Below, in pieces: positions 45,920 through 54,588 of a stretch of DNA of 64,000 nt. Source of the stretch: Flavobacterium jejuense (GTDB taxonomy: Bacteria; Bacteroidota; Bacteroidia; Flavobacteriales; Flavobacteriaceae); NCBI RefSeq assembly GCF_006491595.2, contig NZ_VEVQ02000003.1, positions 124,001 through 188,000 of the forward strand. Direction: 5' to 3'. Under the pieces are notes generated by a model. It saw nothing but the letters and a program-made list of their open reading frames with translations, had not been told where the DNA came from and made no database searches. The number at the start of each line of letters is the position of its first letter. The first letter of the stretch is position 1. A program made the position numbers and the translations under genes.

Positions 45920-46312
45920 ATGTGTAAAATAACTTCAAAAATAAAACTGTGTACTTGTAAAGCTACTTCTACTGAAAACTTACAAAATTACTGGTGTTTG
46001 TATCGTTTTAATAAAGACAAAAATGAAATGATTGTTGGAGAAGCTGTTATGTCTTTTAAGTTTGATACCTTAAACCATGAAGTTAATAAGGTTGTTTTAG
46101 AAAAACGTTTAAATGAAGAAGACTCTTTTGATGTTAAGTTAGTTTTTAAACCAAAAGACATCTTAGAAATTGTTTGTAATAATACTATATATAATGAAAG
46201 AGATGTTTATACTTTTGTCTACAGAGGTAAAAAATGGAAAAGCACACAAATTGATAGTTTTGAATTAATGGAGCGTTTTGATGAAGTGACTTTTGGGAAA
46301 ATTAAAAAATAG
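45920..46312 (+). CDS. hypothetical protein with N-terminal Cys motif
   Basis: A 130-residue protein, MCKITSKIKLCTCKATSTEN at the start (Cys2, Cys11, Cys13), then a beta-rich soluble domain with conserved-looking NYWCLYRFNKDKNEMIVGEA. The CxC pair could bind metal. No family I can name. Last gene of the unit that begins with the deaminase; may be part of it or a separate gene carried along. No terminator hairpin is obvious before the repeats that follow. Confidence 0.6.
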   Translation: MCKITSKIKLCTCKATSTENLQNYWCLYRFNKDKNEMIVGEAVMSFKFDTLNHEVNKVVLEKRLNEEDSFDVKLVFKPKDILEIVCNNTIYNERDVYTFVYRGKKWKSTQIDSFELMERFDEVTFGKIKK

Positions 46313-46365
46313 CGCTTAAACTGTTTTATGTTTGCCTTTCGAGTGGGTTCCCTCCTAACGTCGGC

Positions 46366-46560
46366 ATGACAAGATTGTGGACACAGTTTGTGGAGTTTCT
46401 AATGGGATGCTTACAAGATGACAAGTTTGTGGATATGCTTTTCAGGAGTTTCTAATGGAATCCCGAAGTGTCAGGACTGGATGACAAGTTTGTGAAAATG
46501 GGTTTGTGGAATTTCGAGTGAGTCCCTCTCCTTACCTAGGAATGACAATTTTGCGTATGC
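46366..46560 (+). repeat. degenerate tandem repeat, atgacaagtttgtgg
   Basis: Four copies of atgacaag(t/a)ttgtgg or variants at about 46366, 46418, 46481 and 46542, spaced 52-63 bp, with gagtttctaatgggatgc-like inner segments and ctagg boundaries. The 675-nt gap 46313-46987 holds this, a hairpin (46617) and element copy D (46717), and no gene. GC content is higher than that of flanking genes. Confidence 0.7.
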
Positions 46561-46616
46561 TGTTTGTCTTAAATTTTAAATTTACTTGCAAGTCTCGTAG
46601 AGACGCAATATCGCTA

Positions 46617-46638
46617 GCAACGGATTTCAATCCGTTGC
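46617..46638. repeat. perfect 10-bp hairpin
   Basis: GCAACGGATT / AATCCGTTGC with a two-base loop. A cgtagagacgcaat string just upstream recurs near 42299 (agacgcaatgc), a second sign of dispersed small repeats here. Confidence 0.8.
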
Positions 46639-46716
46639 AGTTTAAAGAAAATAAATAATTACAAAAAATATAATCCGTTAAATAAAAAAAGGTCTAAAAA
46701 TAAAATACGTCAATTA

Positions 46717-46810
46717 TAGCCCTGATTACTTCGTCAGTTCGCTTCGCTCGTGTGGAACGGCATCCTTTACTTTTTCCTTAAAAAAAGTAAAGATATAGTG
46801 GATAGCAGGT
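46717..46810 (+). repeat. dispersed tagccctgat...agcagg element, copy D, with insert
   Basis: Starts tagccctgat and ends gatagcaggt as in the other copies, with a hairpin ctttactttt / aaaagtaaag. Unlike them, 27 bp (46727-46753, rich in cttcgtcagttcgcttcg) are inserted between the first box and ggaacggcatcc. Confidence 0.82.
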
Positions 46811-46987
46811 GTATTTTACTACAGAAGGCTTTTTCATGTGCTACAAATAAAAAATAATATTTTATTCATTCTATTGCTGATTGTATCTCAAATTGTAGAT
46901 TTTATTCATTTTTTTAGCCCCATAAATTCCATAACAAAACACTTCTTTTATCATCTTTCATAGATAATAGTAAGATGGAATATAGAA

Positions 46988-48706
46988 ATGTATTCGCTAA
47001 AAAATTGTATTTTTGTCAAAAAACAATTGGTGAATTTTTATTTGAAACTTCCTTCAAACTACCAAAAACTGGTAATTATTTTTCTTTTTTTTTCTCCGTT
47101 GGTCATAGCACAGCCAAAGGATAGTTTGTCATTACTATTACATTCAAAAATAAAAGAAAACACTACCGATTCGCTTCACATTCATTACCAAATCGAACTT
47201 GCGAAATACCTTTTAAATAGAAATATAGATACCGCTAGAATTATTCTCAACGATGCCTTGCATACACTACATAAGAACAAAAGCCATTCCATTTATTTTA
47301 AACGTAAAAAAGCAGACGCCTTAAATTATTTAGGAATTATAAATGCGAAACAAAGCTTTTCAGAGGAAGCCTTATCTAATTATTTAAAAGCTTTGGAACT
47401 GAGTGAAACTATTCAAGATTCTTCTCTAATTGGCCTAACCATTCATAACTTAGGTATGTTTTACCGAAGACAACATGATTATGAAAAAGCAAAAACCTAT
47501 TTACAAAAAGCCATTCGCATTCGCCATCAAATTAAAGAAAAACCTAGTGACATTGGTATGTCATATAACATGCTTGGAGTGACTCATTTTTATACCAAAC
47601 AATACGATTCGGCTTTAATTAATTATAAAAAAGTGGAAGCTTTATACACAACGAAACTCGATAAGTCAAAAGTAAATGGCAATTTGGCCTTATTGTACTA
47701 TACGATTAAAGACTATGACAAAGCCATTTTGGTTTTTAAAGAAAACATCCAAATTTTTAAAGAGTTACAAATACAAAATGAACTTAGTATTTACCATAAA
47801 AATTTAGCTAACTGTTATCAAGATATGGGTTTATACGAAAAAGCCATAAAACAATTAGATAGTGCGATTACCATTGCTAAAAAGCTTAAACATAAAGATC
47901 TTTTACAAAAGGAATATTTTAACCGAAGTTTGGCTTACCAAAGTAAAGGCGATTTTAAAAAAGCCTTAGAAGATTACACCCTCTATAAAGCCTATAATGA
48001 TTCTTTAAATAATACCGAGGAAGCCAAACGAATTACTGCTTTAGAATTGAATTATAAATTTGAGAAAGAGAAGTTGCAAGCAAGCTTGAATTTACAAAAT
48101 GAAAGAGCTAAAAAACAATTGTATCTCATTTTACTTTTACTTTCAGTAATTTCAGCTGTTAGCATATTTTTATTGGTACGAAAAAACTTAAAATACCAAT
48201 TGGATCTTTCAAAAAGAAAATTAGAAGAAGAAAACTTACAAAGGAAAAATACCGAACAAATTTTACAATTGAAAGAAGCCGAACTTAAAACGGAATTTCT
48301 GAACAACAAAATTAAACAAGAAGTTCAAGAGTATTTTGAAAATGAAGTAAAAGCCATTTTAAAGTTAGACGAAGAAGAAAAAACAAAGGCCTTAAAATCG
48401 CTCTTGCTCTCTTTAAAATCTAAAAATTCAAATTATAGTCCTTCGCAAAATTTAGCCGAGTACATTGATCAGGTTAATCATGATTTCAAAATTAAAGTGA
48501 ATACTTATTTCTCGATTCTCAATGAAAAAGAAAAAAAGCTACTCTATTTGATGAAATTAGGGTTATCAACTAATGAAATAAAAGATTTACAAAATACTAG
48601 TTTGGCATCGGTAAAATCGATACGATATCGCATTAGAAAAAAGTTAGAAATTGATTCTGAAGCTGACATTATAGCTCATATAGAAAAATATTCTAGTAAC
48701 GCATAA
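46988..48706 (+). CDS. TPR membrane regulator with LuxR-type HTH
   Basis: A 572-residue protein: N-terminal signal or membrane segment (LVIIFLFFSPLVIAQ), six or more TPRs (for example NLGMFYRRQHDYEKAKTYLQ), a membrane helix (LYLILLLLSVISAVSIFLLV, about 378-397), a coiled coil and a C-terminal LuxR-type HTH (LNEKEKKLLYLMKLGLSTNE). This layout is common in Bacteroidota for envelope-linked transcription regulators. A TATTTTTG box at 47008-47015 lies inside the 5' end; a start at the GTG near 47029 is possible. The downstream T9SS protein may be a target. Confidence 0.82.
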   Translation: MYSLKNCIFVKKQLVNFYLKLPSNYQKLVIIFLFFSPLVIAQPKDSLSLLLHSKIKENTTDSLHIHYQIELAKYLLNRNIDTARIILNDALHTLHKNKSHSIYFKRKKADALNYLGIINAKQSFSEEALSNYLKALELSETIQDSSLIGLTIHNLGMFYRRQHDYEKAKTYLQKAIRIRHQIKEKPSDIGMSYNMLGVTHFYTKQYDSALINYKKVEALYTTKLDKSKVNGNLALLYYTIKDYDKAILVFKENIQIFKELQIQNELSIYHKNLANCYQDMGLYEKAIKQLDSAITIAKKLKHKDLLQKEYFNRSLAYQSKGDFKKALEDYTLYKAYNDSLNNTEEAKRITALELNYKFEKEKLQASLNLQNERAKKQLYLILLLLSVISAVSIFLLVRKNLKYQLDLSKRKLEEENLQRKNTEQILQLKEAELKTEFLNNKIKQEVQEYFENEVKAILKLDEEEKTKALKSLLLSLKSKNSNYSPSQNLAEYIDQVNHDFKIKVNTYFSILNEKEKKLLYLMKLGLSTNEIKDLQNTSLASVKSIRYRIRKKLEIDSEADIIAHIEKYSSNA

Positions 48707-48830
48707 TTGCTCTTAAAACCTTGTATTTTGGGAGTTGCTACCCATTTGCTACCCTAATTTCCTTTTCCTTACATCCAGAAATGTTTTCCTTTGCAGGATA
48801 AAATTGTACAACATAAACATACATTTCACG

Positions 48831-51083
48831 ATGAAAAAATTATTACACGTAATTGCTCTCTTTTTTTCCCTAATGGCATTCAGTCAGTACACCAGTATTC
48901 CAGACACGAATTTTGAACAAGCCTTAATCGATTTAGGAATTGATACGGATGGCACATTAAATGGTTTAGTATTGACTTCAGATGTTGCTTCGATTGTTTC
49001 TATAGATTTAGACGATAAAAACATCTCTGATTTAAATGGTATTGAAAGTTTTTCAGCTTTAGAAACACTACGTATTAGAAGTAATAATTTAACACAAATT
49101 GATCTGTCTAATAATTTGGCTTTAAAGAGCTTGTATGCGGGATACAATTTCTTTACTTCGGTTGATTTATCAGCACACACAAGCTTGATGCGATTGGGAT
49201 TAGAAGGAAATCCTTTAACAGAATTATTATTATCTAGTGCCGCTACTCAATTTTATGAATTTAATGTTTCTGATACACAACTTACAGAAATTGATTTAAG
49301 TGGTTATCCTGATTTAGCTTTAGTTATCATTAGTAACAATCCTGTTATTGAAAGATTTACATTAAAAAATGGAAATAATACAGGAATTTTAATATATCAA
49401 TCCTCAAATACGCCTTTATTATCGTGTATCGAGGTGGATGATGCTTCGTATAGTACTAGCAACTGGACTTCAGTTGACGCCAATAGTACCTTCAGTTCGG
49501 ATTGCCATTTAGATGACACCTATGTTCCAGATGATAATTTTGAACAAGCCTTAATTGATTTAGGCTACGATTCGGTTTTAGACGATTATGTAACTACAGC
49601 CAATATTTCAGGAATTACGTCTCTAAATGTAACTTATAGAAACATTTCTGATTTAACAGGTATAGAAGACTTTGTGTCGTTACAAGTTTTGAATTGTAGG
49701 AGTAATCAACTTACCACTTTAGATGTATCCAATAATACCGAATTAACGAATCTAGTTTGTGGTGCCAACACCATTACTTCTCTTGATTTATCAGCCAATA
49801 CCAGTTTAACAAATTTAGCAGCAGAACTTTGTGATTTAACTAGTATTACATTACCATTGAGCATTCAATTGATGAATATTGATGGCAATGAATTTACCGA
49901 ATTAGATTTTAGTGGTTTACCCAATTTAAAATATCTTTTGGTTAAAAATAATACGTATTTGAGTGTTTTAAATGTTCAAAATGGAAACAATACTAATTTT
50001 ATTGGTTTTGAATCTACTTCAAATCCGCTATTGTATTGTATCGTAGTAGACGATCCTTCCTATAGTACTACCAACTGGACCACTGTGAGTGCACAAGTTA
50101 CTTTTAGAACAGATTGTACCGTTCCAGTAATTACCTTAACAGGTGCGAACCCTCAAGAAATTGAATTAGGTGCTGGTTATACCGAATTAGGTGCTACGAC
50201 CAGTGACGGTTCGAATGTGGTGATTGATGCTTCCGAATTTGTAGATGCAGTAGGAACCTATTCTATTTATTATGAGGCTACAGATGCAGCTGGAAATGAA
50301 GCGGAACAAATGATTCGTACCGTGAATGTAGTAGATACAACACCACCAACCATAATTTGTGCTGGAGAAACTTGGTTTAATCTAGATGAATATGGCACCT
50401 ATACTGTTCTTATTGAGCAAATTGATAACGGTTCGAATGACCTTTCCGGTATTCAATCCATAACTATTGACCAAGATAGTTTTGATTGTACGTACATTGG
50501 TACACCAGTAACCATTACTTTAACCGTAACAGACAACAACAATTTATCAGAAACGTGTACAACTACCGCTCATTTTGTTGACAATACCCTTCCCGTTTTC
50601 GATACCAATACCTTACCAGATGACATGACTGTAGCGTATAATAATGCTGAAAATAATGGTTATATTTTACCTGATTTTACTACTTCTGTAGTGGTTACTG
50701 ATAATTGTACTTCATCTGTTGTAGCGGATCAATATCCTTCACCCGGACAGACCTTAACTAGCGGATTGCATACCATTACTTTAGAGATTTTTGACGATTC
50801 AAACAATTTCGATTTTTATGAATTTGTAATTAATGTTGATGGAACATTAAGTGCTGCAACATATATTATTGATGGTCTTACGGTTTATCCTATTCCAACA
50901 CACGACAGGGTTAATTTAGATGTTGTAGTAGATGCTGTTCGTGTAACAAACCTAACTGGACAAGAAGTAATGCAATTGACTCAAACTGCTTCCATTGATT
51001 TGTCTGAAATGCCTAATGGAATTTATTTTGCTCAAATTAACAAAGACGGAAAACAAGAAGTGGTTCGCTTAATCAAAAAGTAG
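48831..51083 (+). CDS. T9SS-sorted leucine-rich-repeat surface protein
   Basis: A 750-residue secreted protein (signal MKKLLHVIALFFSLMAFSQ). It holds two homologous halves, each starting with a PDxNFEQALIDLG motif and followed by LRRs (LDVSNNTELTNLVCGANTIT). Then comes a DUF5011/HYR-like Ig region (GYTELGATTSDGSN, VGTYSIYYEATDAAGNE) and a type IX sorting domain at the C-terminus (YPIPTHDRVNLDV through GKQEVVRLIKK). The open frame starts earlier at 48735 but the signal peptide fixes the ATG at 48831. It would be displayed on or released from the cell surface. Confidence 0.88.
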   Translation: MKKLLHVIALFFSLMAFSQYTSIPDTNFEQALIDLGIDTDGTLNGLVLTSDVASIVSIDLDDKNISDLNGIESFSALETLRIRSNNLTQIDLSNNLALKSLYAGYNFFTSVDLSAHTSLMRLGLEGNPLTELLLSSAATQFYEFNVSDTQLTEIDLSGYPDLALVIISNNPVIERFTLKNGNNTGILIYQSSNTPLLSCIEVDDASYSTSNWTSVDANSTFSSDCHLDDTYVPDDNFEQALIDLGYDSVLDDYVTTANISGITSLNVTYRNISDLTGIEDFVSLQVLNCRSNQLTTLDVSNNTELTNLVCGANTITSLDLSANTSLTNLAAELCDLTSITLPLSIQLMNIDGNEFTELDFSGLPNLKYLLVKNNTYLSVLNVQNGNNTNFIGFESTSNPLLYCIVVDDPSYSTTNWTTVSAQVTFRTDCTVPVITLTGANPQEIELGAGYTELGATTSDGSNVVIDASEFVDAVGTYSIYYEATDAAGNEAEQMIRTVNVVDTTPPTIICAGETWFNLDEYGTYTVLIEQIDNGSNDLSGIQSITIDQDSFDCTYIGTPVTITLTVTDNNNLSETCTTTAHFVDNTLPVFDTNTLPDDMTVAYNNAENNGYILPDFTTSVVVTDNCTSSVVADQYPSPGQTLTSGLHTITLEIFDDSNNFDFYEFVINVDGTLSAATYIIDGLTVYPIPTHDRVNLDVVVDAVRVTNLTGQEVMQLTQTASIDLSEMPNGIYFAQINKDGKQEVVRLIKK

Positions 51084-51136
51084 TTTTAGTTTAATTATAG
51101 AACCTACTTTATTATAATTGGGTTGCTTTTAAGATG

Positions 51137-51168
51137 AAAAAGTCTGTATTTTTATACAGACTTTTTTA
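51137..51168 (+). terminator. rho-independent terminator
   Basis: AAAAGTCTGTAT / ATACAGACTTTT around TTTT, then a T-run. Ends the surface-protein transcript. Confidence 0.9.
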
Positions 51169-51203
51169 TTTTTAATGTATTTTAGTGGTACCTATTTTTA
51201 CAA

Positions 51204-51779
51204 ATGAAAAACTTATTGTTTTTAATCCTTGTACTACTATGCGTTTCTTGTCAGTACAAACAAGAGAACACAACTCCTTCTATATTCACAGAGGAAGAGG
51301 CTTATGCAGTAATGAATACTTTTATTGCAGACCAAAAAGACAAGCCTGTCCTTTGGAACGATAGACAATTAGTTAGGCCTTCAATGGAGTACACAACTGT
51401 CAGTTTTGATGAAATCCCAGAAACTCCTTATTATCCTGAACTTTCTTTCCCTGTTTTTACAAAAGGCTATTGGAAAATAGAAAAATTAAAAAACACTATC
51501 CTTTTTAACAGTAAAGAATATGATTATTTTTTTGCGAATGAAAGTCAAGATGAGATTGAAATTGAAAAGATTAAACAGGAATGGCAAACTCGTTTTAAGG
51601 ACCACTATTTATACAATGTTTCTTATCCTATCTATAATGCAAATTCAAAAGTAGCCATCATAGCTGTCTATTATTACAAAATACCCTTATATTGTGGAAC
51701 AGGTTTACATCAAACGTATTGCTATAAAAAAACAACAAATGGATGGAGTAAAGGCATTCCTTGCAACGGTTGCAATTAG
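51204..51779 (+). CDS. lipoprotein, unknown function
   Basis: A 191-residue protein with lipobox LLCVSC (Cys16). The rest is acidic and aromatic, with a Cys-rich end (CGTGLHQTYCYKKTT ... CNGCN). No family recognised. The 3' end overlaps the next lipoprotein gene by 41 bases in another frame, so the two are co-translated. First of three lipoprotein genes in a row. Confidence 0.65.
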   Translation: MKNLLFLILVLLCVSCQYKQENTTPSIFTEEEAYAVMNTFIADQKDKPVLWNDRQLVRPSMEYTTVSFDEIPETPYYPELSFPVFTKGYWKIEKLKNTILFNSKEYDYFFANESQDEIEIEKIKQEWQTRFKDHYLYNVSYPIYNANSKVAIIAVYYYKIPLYCGTGLHQTYCYKKTTNGWSKGIPCNGCN

Positions 51780-52473
51780 TTTGTTTTCTTGCCAAAGCAA
51801 AGAAGACCAACTCATAGGTCATTGGCACGAATATGAAAAAGGAAATCCTGATTTTATAAATTGTCATAAAATTACGGATAGTACTTATTCTGTTGATTTA
51901 TATACTTATGGAAGTGGTGAACCAATGAAAAGAGGTACTGAAATAAAAAAATCAGAAATTGCAATTCAAGAGTATGTTTTTAGTAGCAATTTTTCAATAA
52001 GTAATAACAAACTTATTATAAATGATTCTATTTATTGGATCAAACAAGAAGATAATGAACAAACATTTATCGCTGATTTTTCGGCAGGACTTTTAGTAAA
52101 CATTCATCCATTTGAAACTAACGCAACTGAATTTGATTATAAAAAGAATACAAAACATCTTGAAGTACTGATTTATATTGGCACACTTAAAAAAAGTACA
52201 CTTACTTCCTATAAAGAATACAATTCGAAAGAACATTACATTCAATTGAATGATAAAATCGTGAATGTGTACGATATTAAAAGTTATCTAGATTACGGTG
52301 TGCATCATGATGAGCGAATAAAAGTAGTATTACACACAGATAAAAACACTCCAAAACCTTTTTTGTCTCAAATAGAAACAGAAATTTTAAATTGTGGCTA
52401 TAAAAGAAATCAAATTTATTATTTAACTGTCAATACTCAAAAAAAACTTTATGGTTATAATAATCGTAATTAA
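51739..52473 (+). CDS. lipoprotein, unknown function
   Basis: About 244 residues. The ATG at 51739 gives a lipoprotein signal (MDGVKAFLATVAISLFSC) with Cys18, so this start is preferred over the open frame upstream. The body has LIGHWHEYEKGNPDFINCHK, reminiscent of lipocalin-like domains, but I cannot assign a family. It starts within the preceding gene and is 9 nt from the next. Confidence 0.62.
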   Translation: MDGVKAFLATVAISLFSCQSKEDQLIGHWHEYEKGNPDFINCHKITDSTYSVDLYTYGSGEPMKRGTEIKKSEIAIQEYVFSSNFSISNNKLIINDSIYWIKQEDNEQTFIADFSAGLLVNIHPFETNATEFDYKKNTKHLEVLIYIGTLKKSTLTSYKEYNSKEHYIQLNDKIVNVYDIKSYLDYGVHHDERIKVVLHTDKNTPKPFLSQIETEILNCGYKRNQIYYLTVNTQKKLYGYNNRN

Positions 52474-52482
52474 TTAAAAAAA

Positions 52483-53040
52483 ATGAAACAGTACCTTCAA
52501 ATACTATGCTGTGTTTGTCTATTTTCTTGTCAAAAAAACAAAGAAAATCAAATAACATTAGTTACCGAACCTGTCAAAACAGACACAACAACTCTTATAA
52601 TAGAAAAGGAAATAATTGAAAGTCAAAGTCCAATAGATACTACAGATTACGAACATACTATTTTTTATGTTGTAATCGTTGATACCAGTTTCAATTATCA
52701 ATCATTACATAAAAAAATGTTAGATTTGAGTAAAAAGTCAAACACTCCAATAGACACTATGGGTCGTTATTACAATGCTTCTGAAGATCTTATTGTACTT
52801 TCTGATGATGATGATGATTTATATGCAGGAGATTATTTCCCTAGACGCTTTCCTTCTGAAAATTTAAGTTTAGAATATTTAACATGGTACAAAAATAACG
52901 CTGAAGAAAAAACAATTGCTTTAGTTGCTGGAATTTATGAATCGGAGATTAAAGCAGATAGCGCTGTTAGTAAACTAAAGAAAACAAACCCACAAACATT
53001 TGAGATTAAAACAAAAATGTTTGTGGGTTGTATGCACTAA
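52483..53040 (+). CDS. lipoprotein, unknown function
   Basis: A 185-residue protein with lipobox CLFSC (Cys16). It has an Asp-rich loop (VLSDDDDDLYAGDYF) and a C-terminal domain that looks SPOR-like (TIALVAGIYESEIKADSAVS), though too diverged to be sure. Last of the three lipoprotein genes; hairpin 53061-53086 follows. Confidence 0.62.
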   Translation: MKQYLQILCCVCLFSCQKNKENQITLVTEPVKTDTTTLIIEKEIIESQSPIDTTDYEHTIFYVVIVDTSFNYQSLHKKMLDLSKKSNTPIDTMGRYYNASEDLIVLSDDDDDLYAGDYFPRRFPSENLSLEYLTWYKNNAEEKTIALVAGIYESEIKADSAVSKLKKTNPQTFEIKTKMFVGCMH

Positions 53041-53060
53041 GCTTTTATATCAAATAAAAA

Positions 53061-53086
53061 CTCTCATTTCATATAAAAATGAGAGC
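53061..53086. terminator. bidirectional terminator
   Basis: CTCTCATTT / AAATGAGAG around CATATAAA, in the gap between convergent lipoprotein and SDR genes. The flanking A-run (AAATAAAAA) serves the minus strand. Confidence 0.7.
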
Positions 53087-53094
53087 TTAAAACA

Positions 53095-53829
53095 CTAAAG
53101 CGTTGAGCCTCCATCAACCACAATTTTCTCGTTTCGTAATACTAAAGAGTTATCGGAAACTAAAAATTCAACTATGGGAGCTATATCTTCAGGTAAAACC
53201 ACTCTTCCAATAGGAGAGGTTTCTGAAAAGTGTTGTAATAAGCCATCTATAGCTTCATCTGTCATTCCAGATTTTTTCTGAATGGGTGTATGTGTAACTC
53301 CTGGACTCACTATATTAACTCTAATTCCTTTTTGAGCCAATTCAAGATTCAGTACTTTAGCTATTGCTTCTAATGCAGCTTTACTTGCAGAATAGACACT
53401 AGCATTTGGAAAGGCTTTAAAAACTGCAATGGAAGTATTCAAAACAATACTAGAAGGGTTTTTAAGTAGTGAGACAAACTTTTGAACCGTAAAAAAAGCT
53501 CCTTTGAAATTAATATTCATAGTTTCATCAAATAATTCTTCGTTAGTATCTTCAAAACTAATCGATTTAAAAATTCCTGCATTTATAAACAATCCATCAA
53601 TTTTTCCATGATTTTTTTCAATTTGATTCACTAAATCGTCTATATCAATTAATTTACTAGTATCTGAAATATATCCGAAAGCATTTTTTCCTAATTCGTT
53701 TAATGCTTTTTCCAAATTTTCTTCATTTCTACCAGTAATAATTACTTGATAATTTTTCGAAATTAAATATTTTGCACAAGCAAATCCTATGCCGCTTGTT
53801 CCTCCTGTAATAACAATTATTTTATTCAT
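53095..53829 (-). CDS. SDR family NAD(P)-dependent oxidoreductase
   Basis: A 244-residue short-chain dehydrogenase. The cofactor motif is GGTSGIG in VITGGTSGIGFACAKYL, and the catalytic Tyr/Lys pair is in VYSASKAALEAIAK. GRVVLPEDIAPIVEFLVSDN and a final VDGGSTL are typical. Substrate unknown. The open frame continues upstream but the ATG at 53829 fits. It is divergent from an HxlR-type regulator gene and likely regulated by it. Confidence 0.9.
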   Translation of the reverse strand: MNKIIVITGGTSGIGFACAKYLISKNYQVIITGRNEENLEKALNELGKNAFGYISDTSKLIDIDDLVNQIEKNHGKIDGLFINAGIFKSISFEDTNEELFDETMNINFKGAFFTVQKFVSLLKNPSSIVLNTSIAVFKAFPNASVYSASKAALEAIAKVLNLELAQKGIRVNIVSPGVTHTPIQKKSGMTDEAIDGLLQHFSETSPIGRVVLPEDIAPIVEFLVSDNSLVLRNEKIVVDGGSTL

Positions 53830-53847
53830 TTTGTATTTATTTTTAAA

Positions 53848-53898
53848 CAAAACTATATTATTACTAACTTTGAAACAAGTACTTACTAAATGGTAAGT
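53848..53898 (-). promoter_or_regulatory. SDR promoter with HxlR-type operator
   Basis: Minus strand: TTG (complement of 53876-53878), 20-nt spacer, TAGTTTTG (53848-53855). An inverted repeat ACTTAC-n6-GTAAGT at 53881-53898 lies right behind the -33 box. A plus-strand TAACTTTG box for the regulator gene is at 53865-53872, within the same stretch. Arrangement fits control of both genes by one regulator. Confidence 0.65.
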
Positions 53899-53931
53899 AA
53901 CTGACTTTAAACTCGGAATACAATCATTATT

Positions 53932-54276
53932 ATGGAAATAGAGGTAAAAAAAATAAAAGAAAAATACATTATAGCTGAGGAATGTCCCATAACTATTTTT
54001 ATGGAGCAAATAGGTGGCAAATGGAAACCCGTCATTATATGGATATTATTAAGTAATGAAGTGATGCGCTTTAATGAACTGGACAAAACTATAAAAGGAA
54101 TAAGCCAGAAAATGTTATCGCAACAATTAAAAGACTTGGAACAATTAGGAGTAGTTGTTAGAAAATCTTATCCAGTAATTCCTCCAAAAGTAGAATATCG
54201 TTTAACCGAAAAAGGAAAATCGTTAGCTCCTCTTTTAACAGGTATGAAAACTTGGGTGTATGAAAATTTAATTTAA
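53932..54276 (+). CDS. HxlR family transcriptional regulator
   Basis: A 114-residue winged-helix protein. The HxlR signature is present: EECPITIFMEQIGGKWKPVI with the conserved Cys, then MRFNELDKTIKGISQKMLSQQ and YRLTEKGKSLAPLL. Such regulators often sense electrophiles or redox signals through that Cys and control a divergent oxidoreductase gene, which is exactly the layout here. Confidence 0.92.
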   Translation: MEIEVKKIKEKYIIAEECPITIFMEQIGGKWKPVIIWILLSNEVMRFNELDKTIKGISQKMLSQQLKDLEQLGVVVRKSYPVIPPKVEYRLTEKGKSLAPLLTGMKTWVYENLI

Positions 54277-54286
54277 TAACAATAGC

Positions 54287-54547
54287 TTATCTAGTTCCAA
54301 AAATCTCATTTTTCAAATCTTCAATTTTAGAGTTAATTCGTTTTTCTTTTTCTATAATTTTTATAATTTGAATTTCAACGATTCTATTTTCTGTTTTTCC
54401 ATTTATAATGTCTTGAATGGATTTTGGAGAATAGGATTTTCCTCTGATATTGTAAATTTTCTTTTTATTTAAAACAGGTATAATCTTTTTACTGGGTTGT
54501 TTACCCAAAAAATGTAATATGATATCTTTTTCAAAGGATTTTATCAT
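54287..54547 (-). CDS. small hypothetical protein
   Basis: An 86-residue basic protein with MIKSFEKDIILHFLGKQPSK and a C-terminal helix EKEKRINSKIEDLKNEIF. The middle (YNIRGKSYSPKSIQDIINGK) could be a small DNA-binding element. No family recognised. It lies 41 nt after the next unknown gene, on the same strand. Confidence 0.5.
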   Translation of the reverse strand: MIKSFEKDIILHFLGKQPSKKIIPVLNKKKIYNIRGKSYSPKSIQDIINGKTENRIVEIQIIKIIEKEKRINSKIEDLKNEIFGTR

Positions 54548-54588
54548 GGTAATTTACCTTGTAAAAGGCTTTTTTATATCCAATAAAA

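Noticed and set aside
41815..46312. Integrative element using tRNA-Arg as attachment site
   Set aside because: No copy of the tRNA 3' end (tttgaatccagtcgaggtca) is seen on the far side of the defence operon, and there is no integrase gene.
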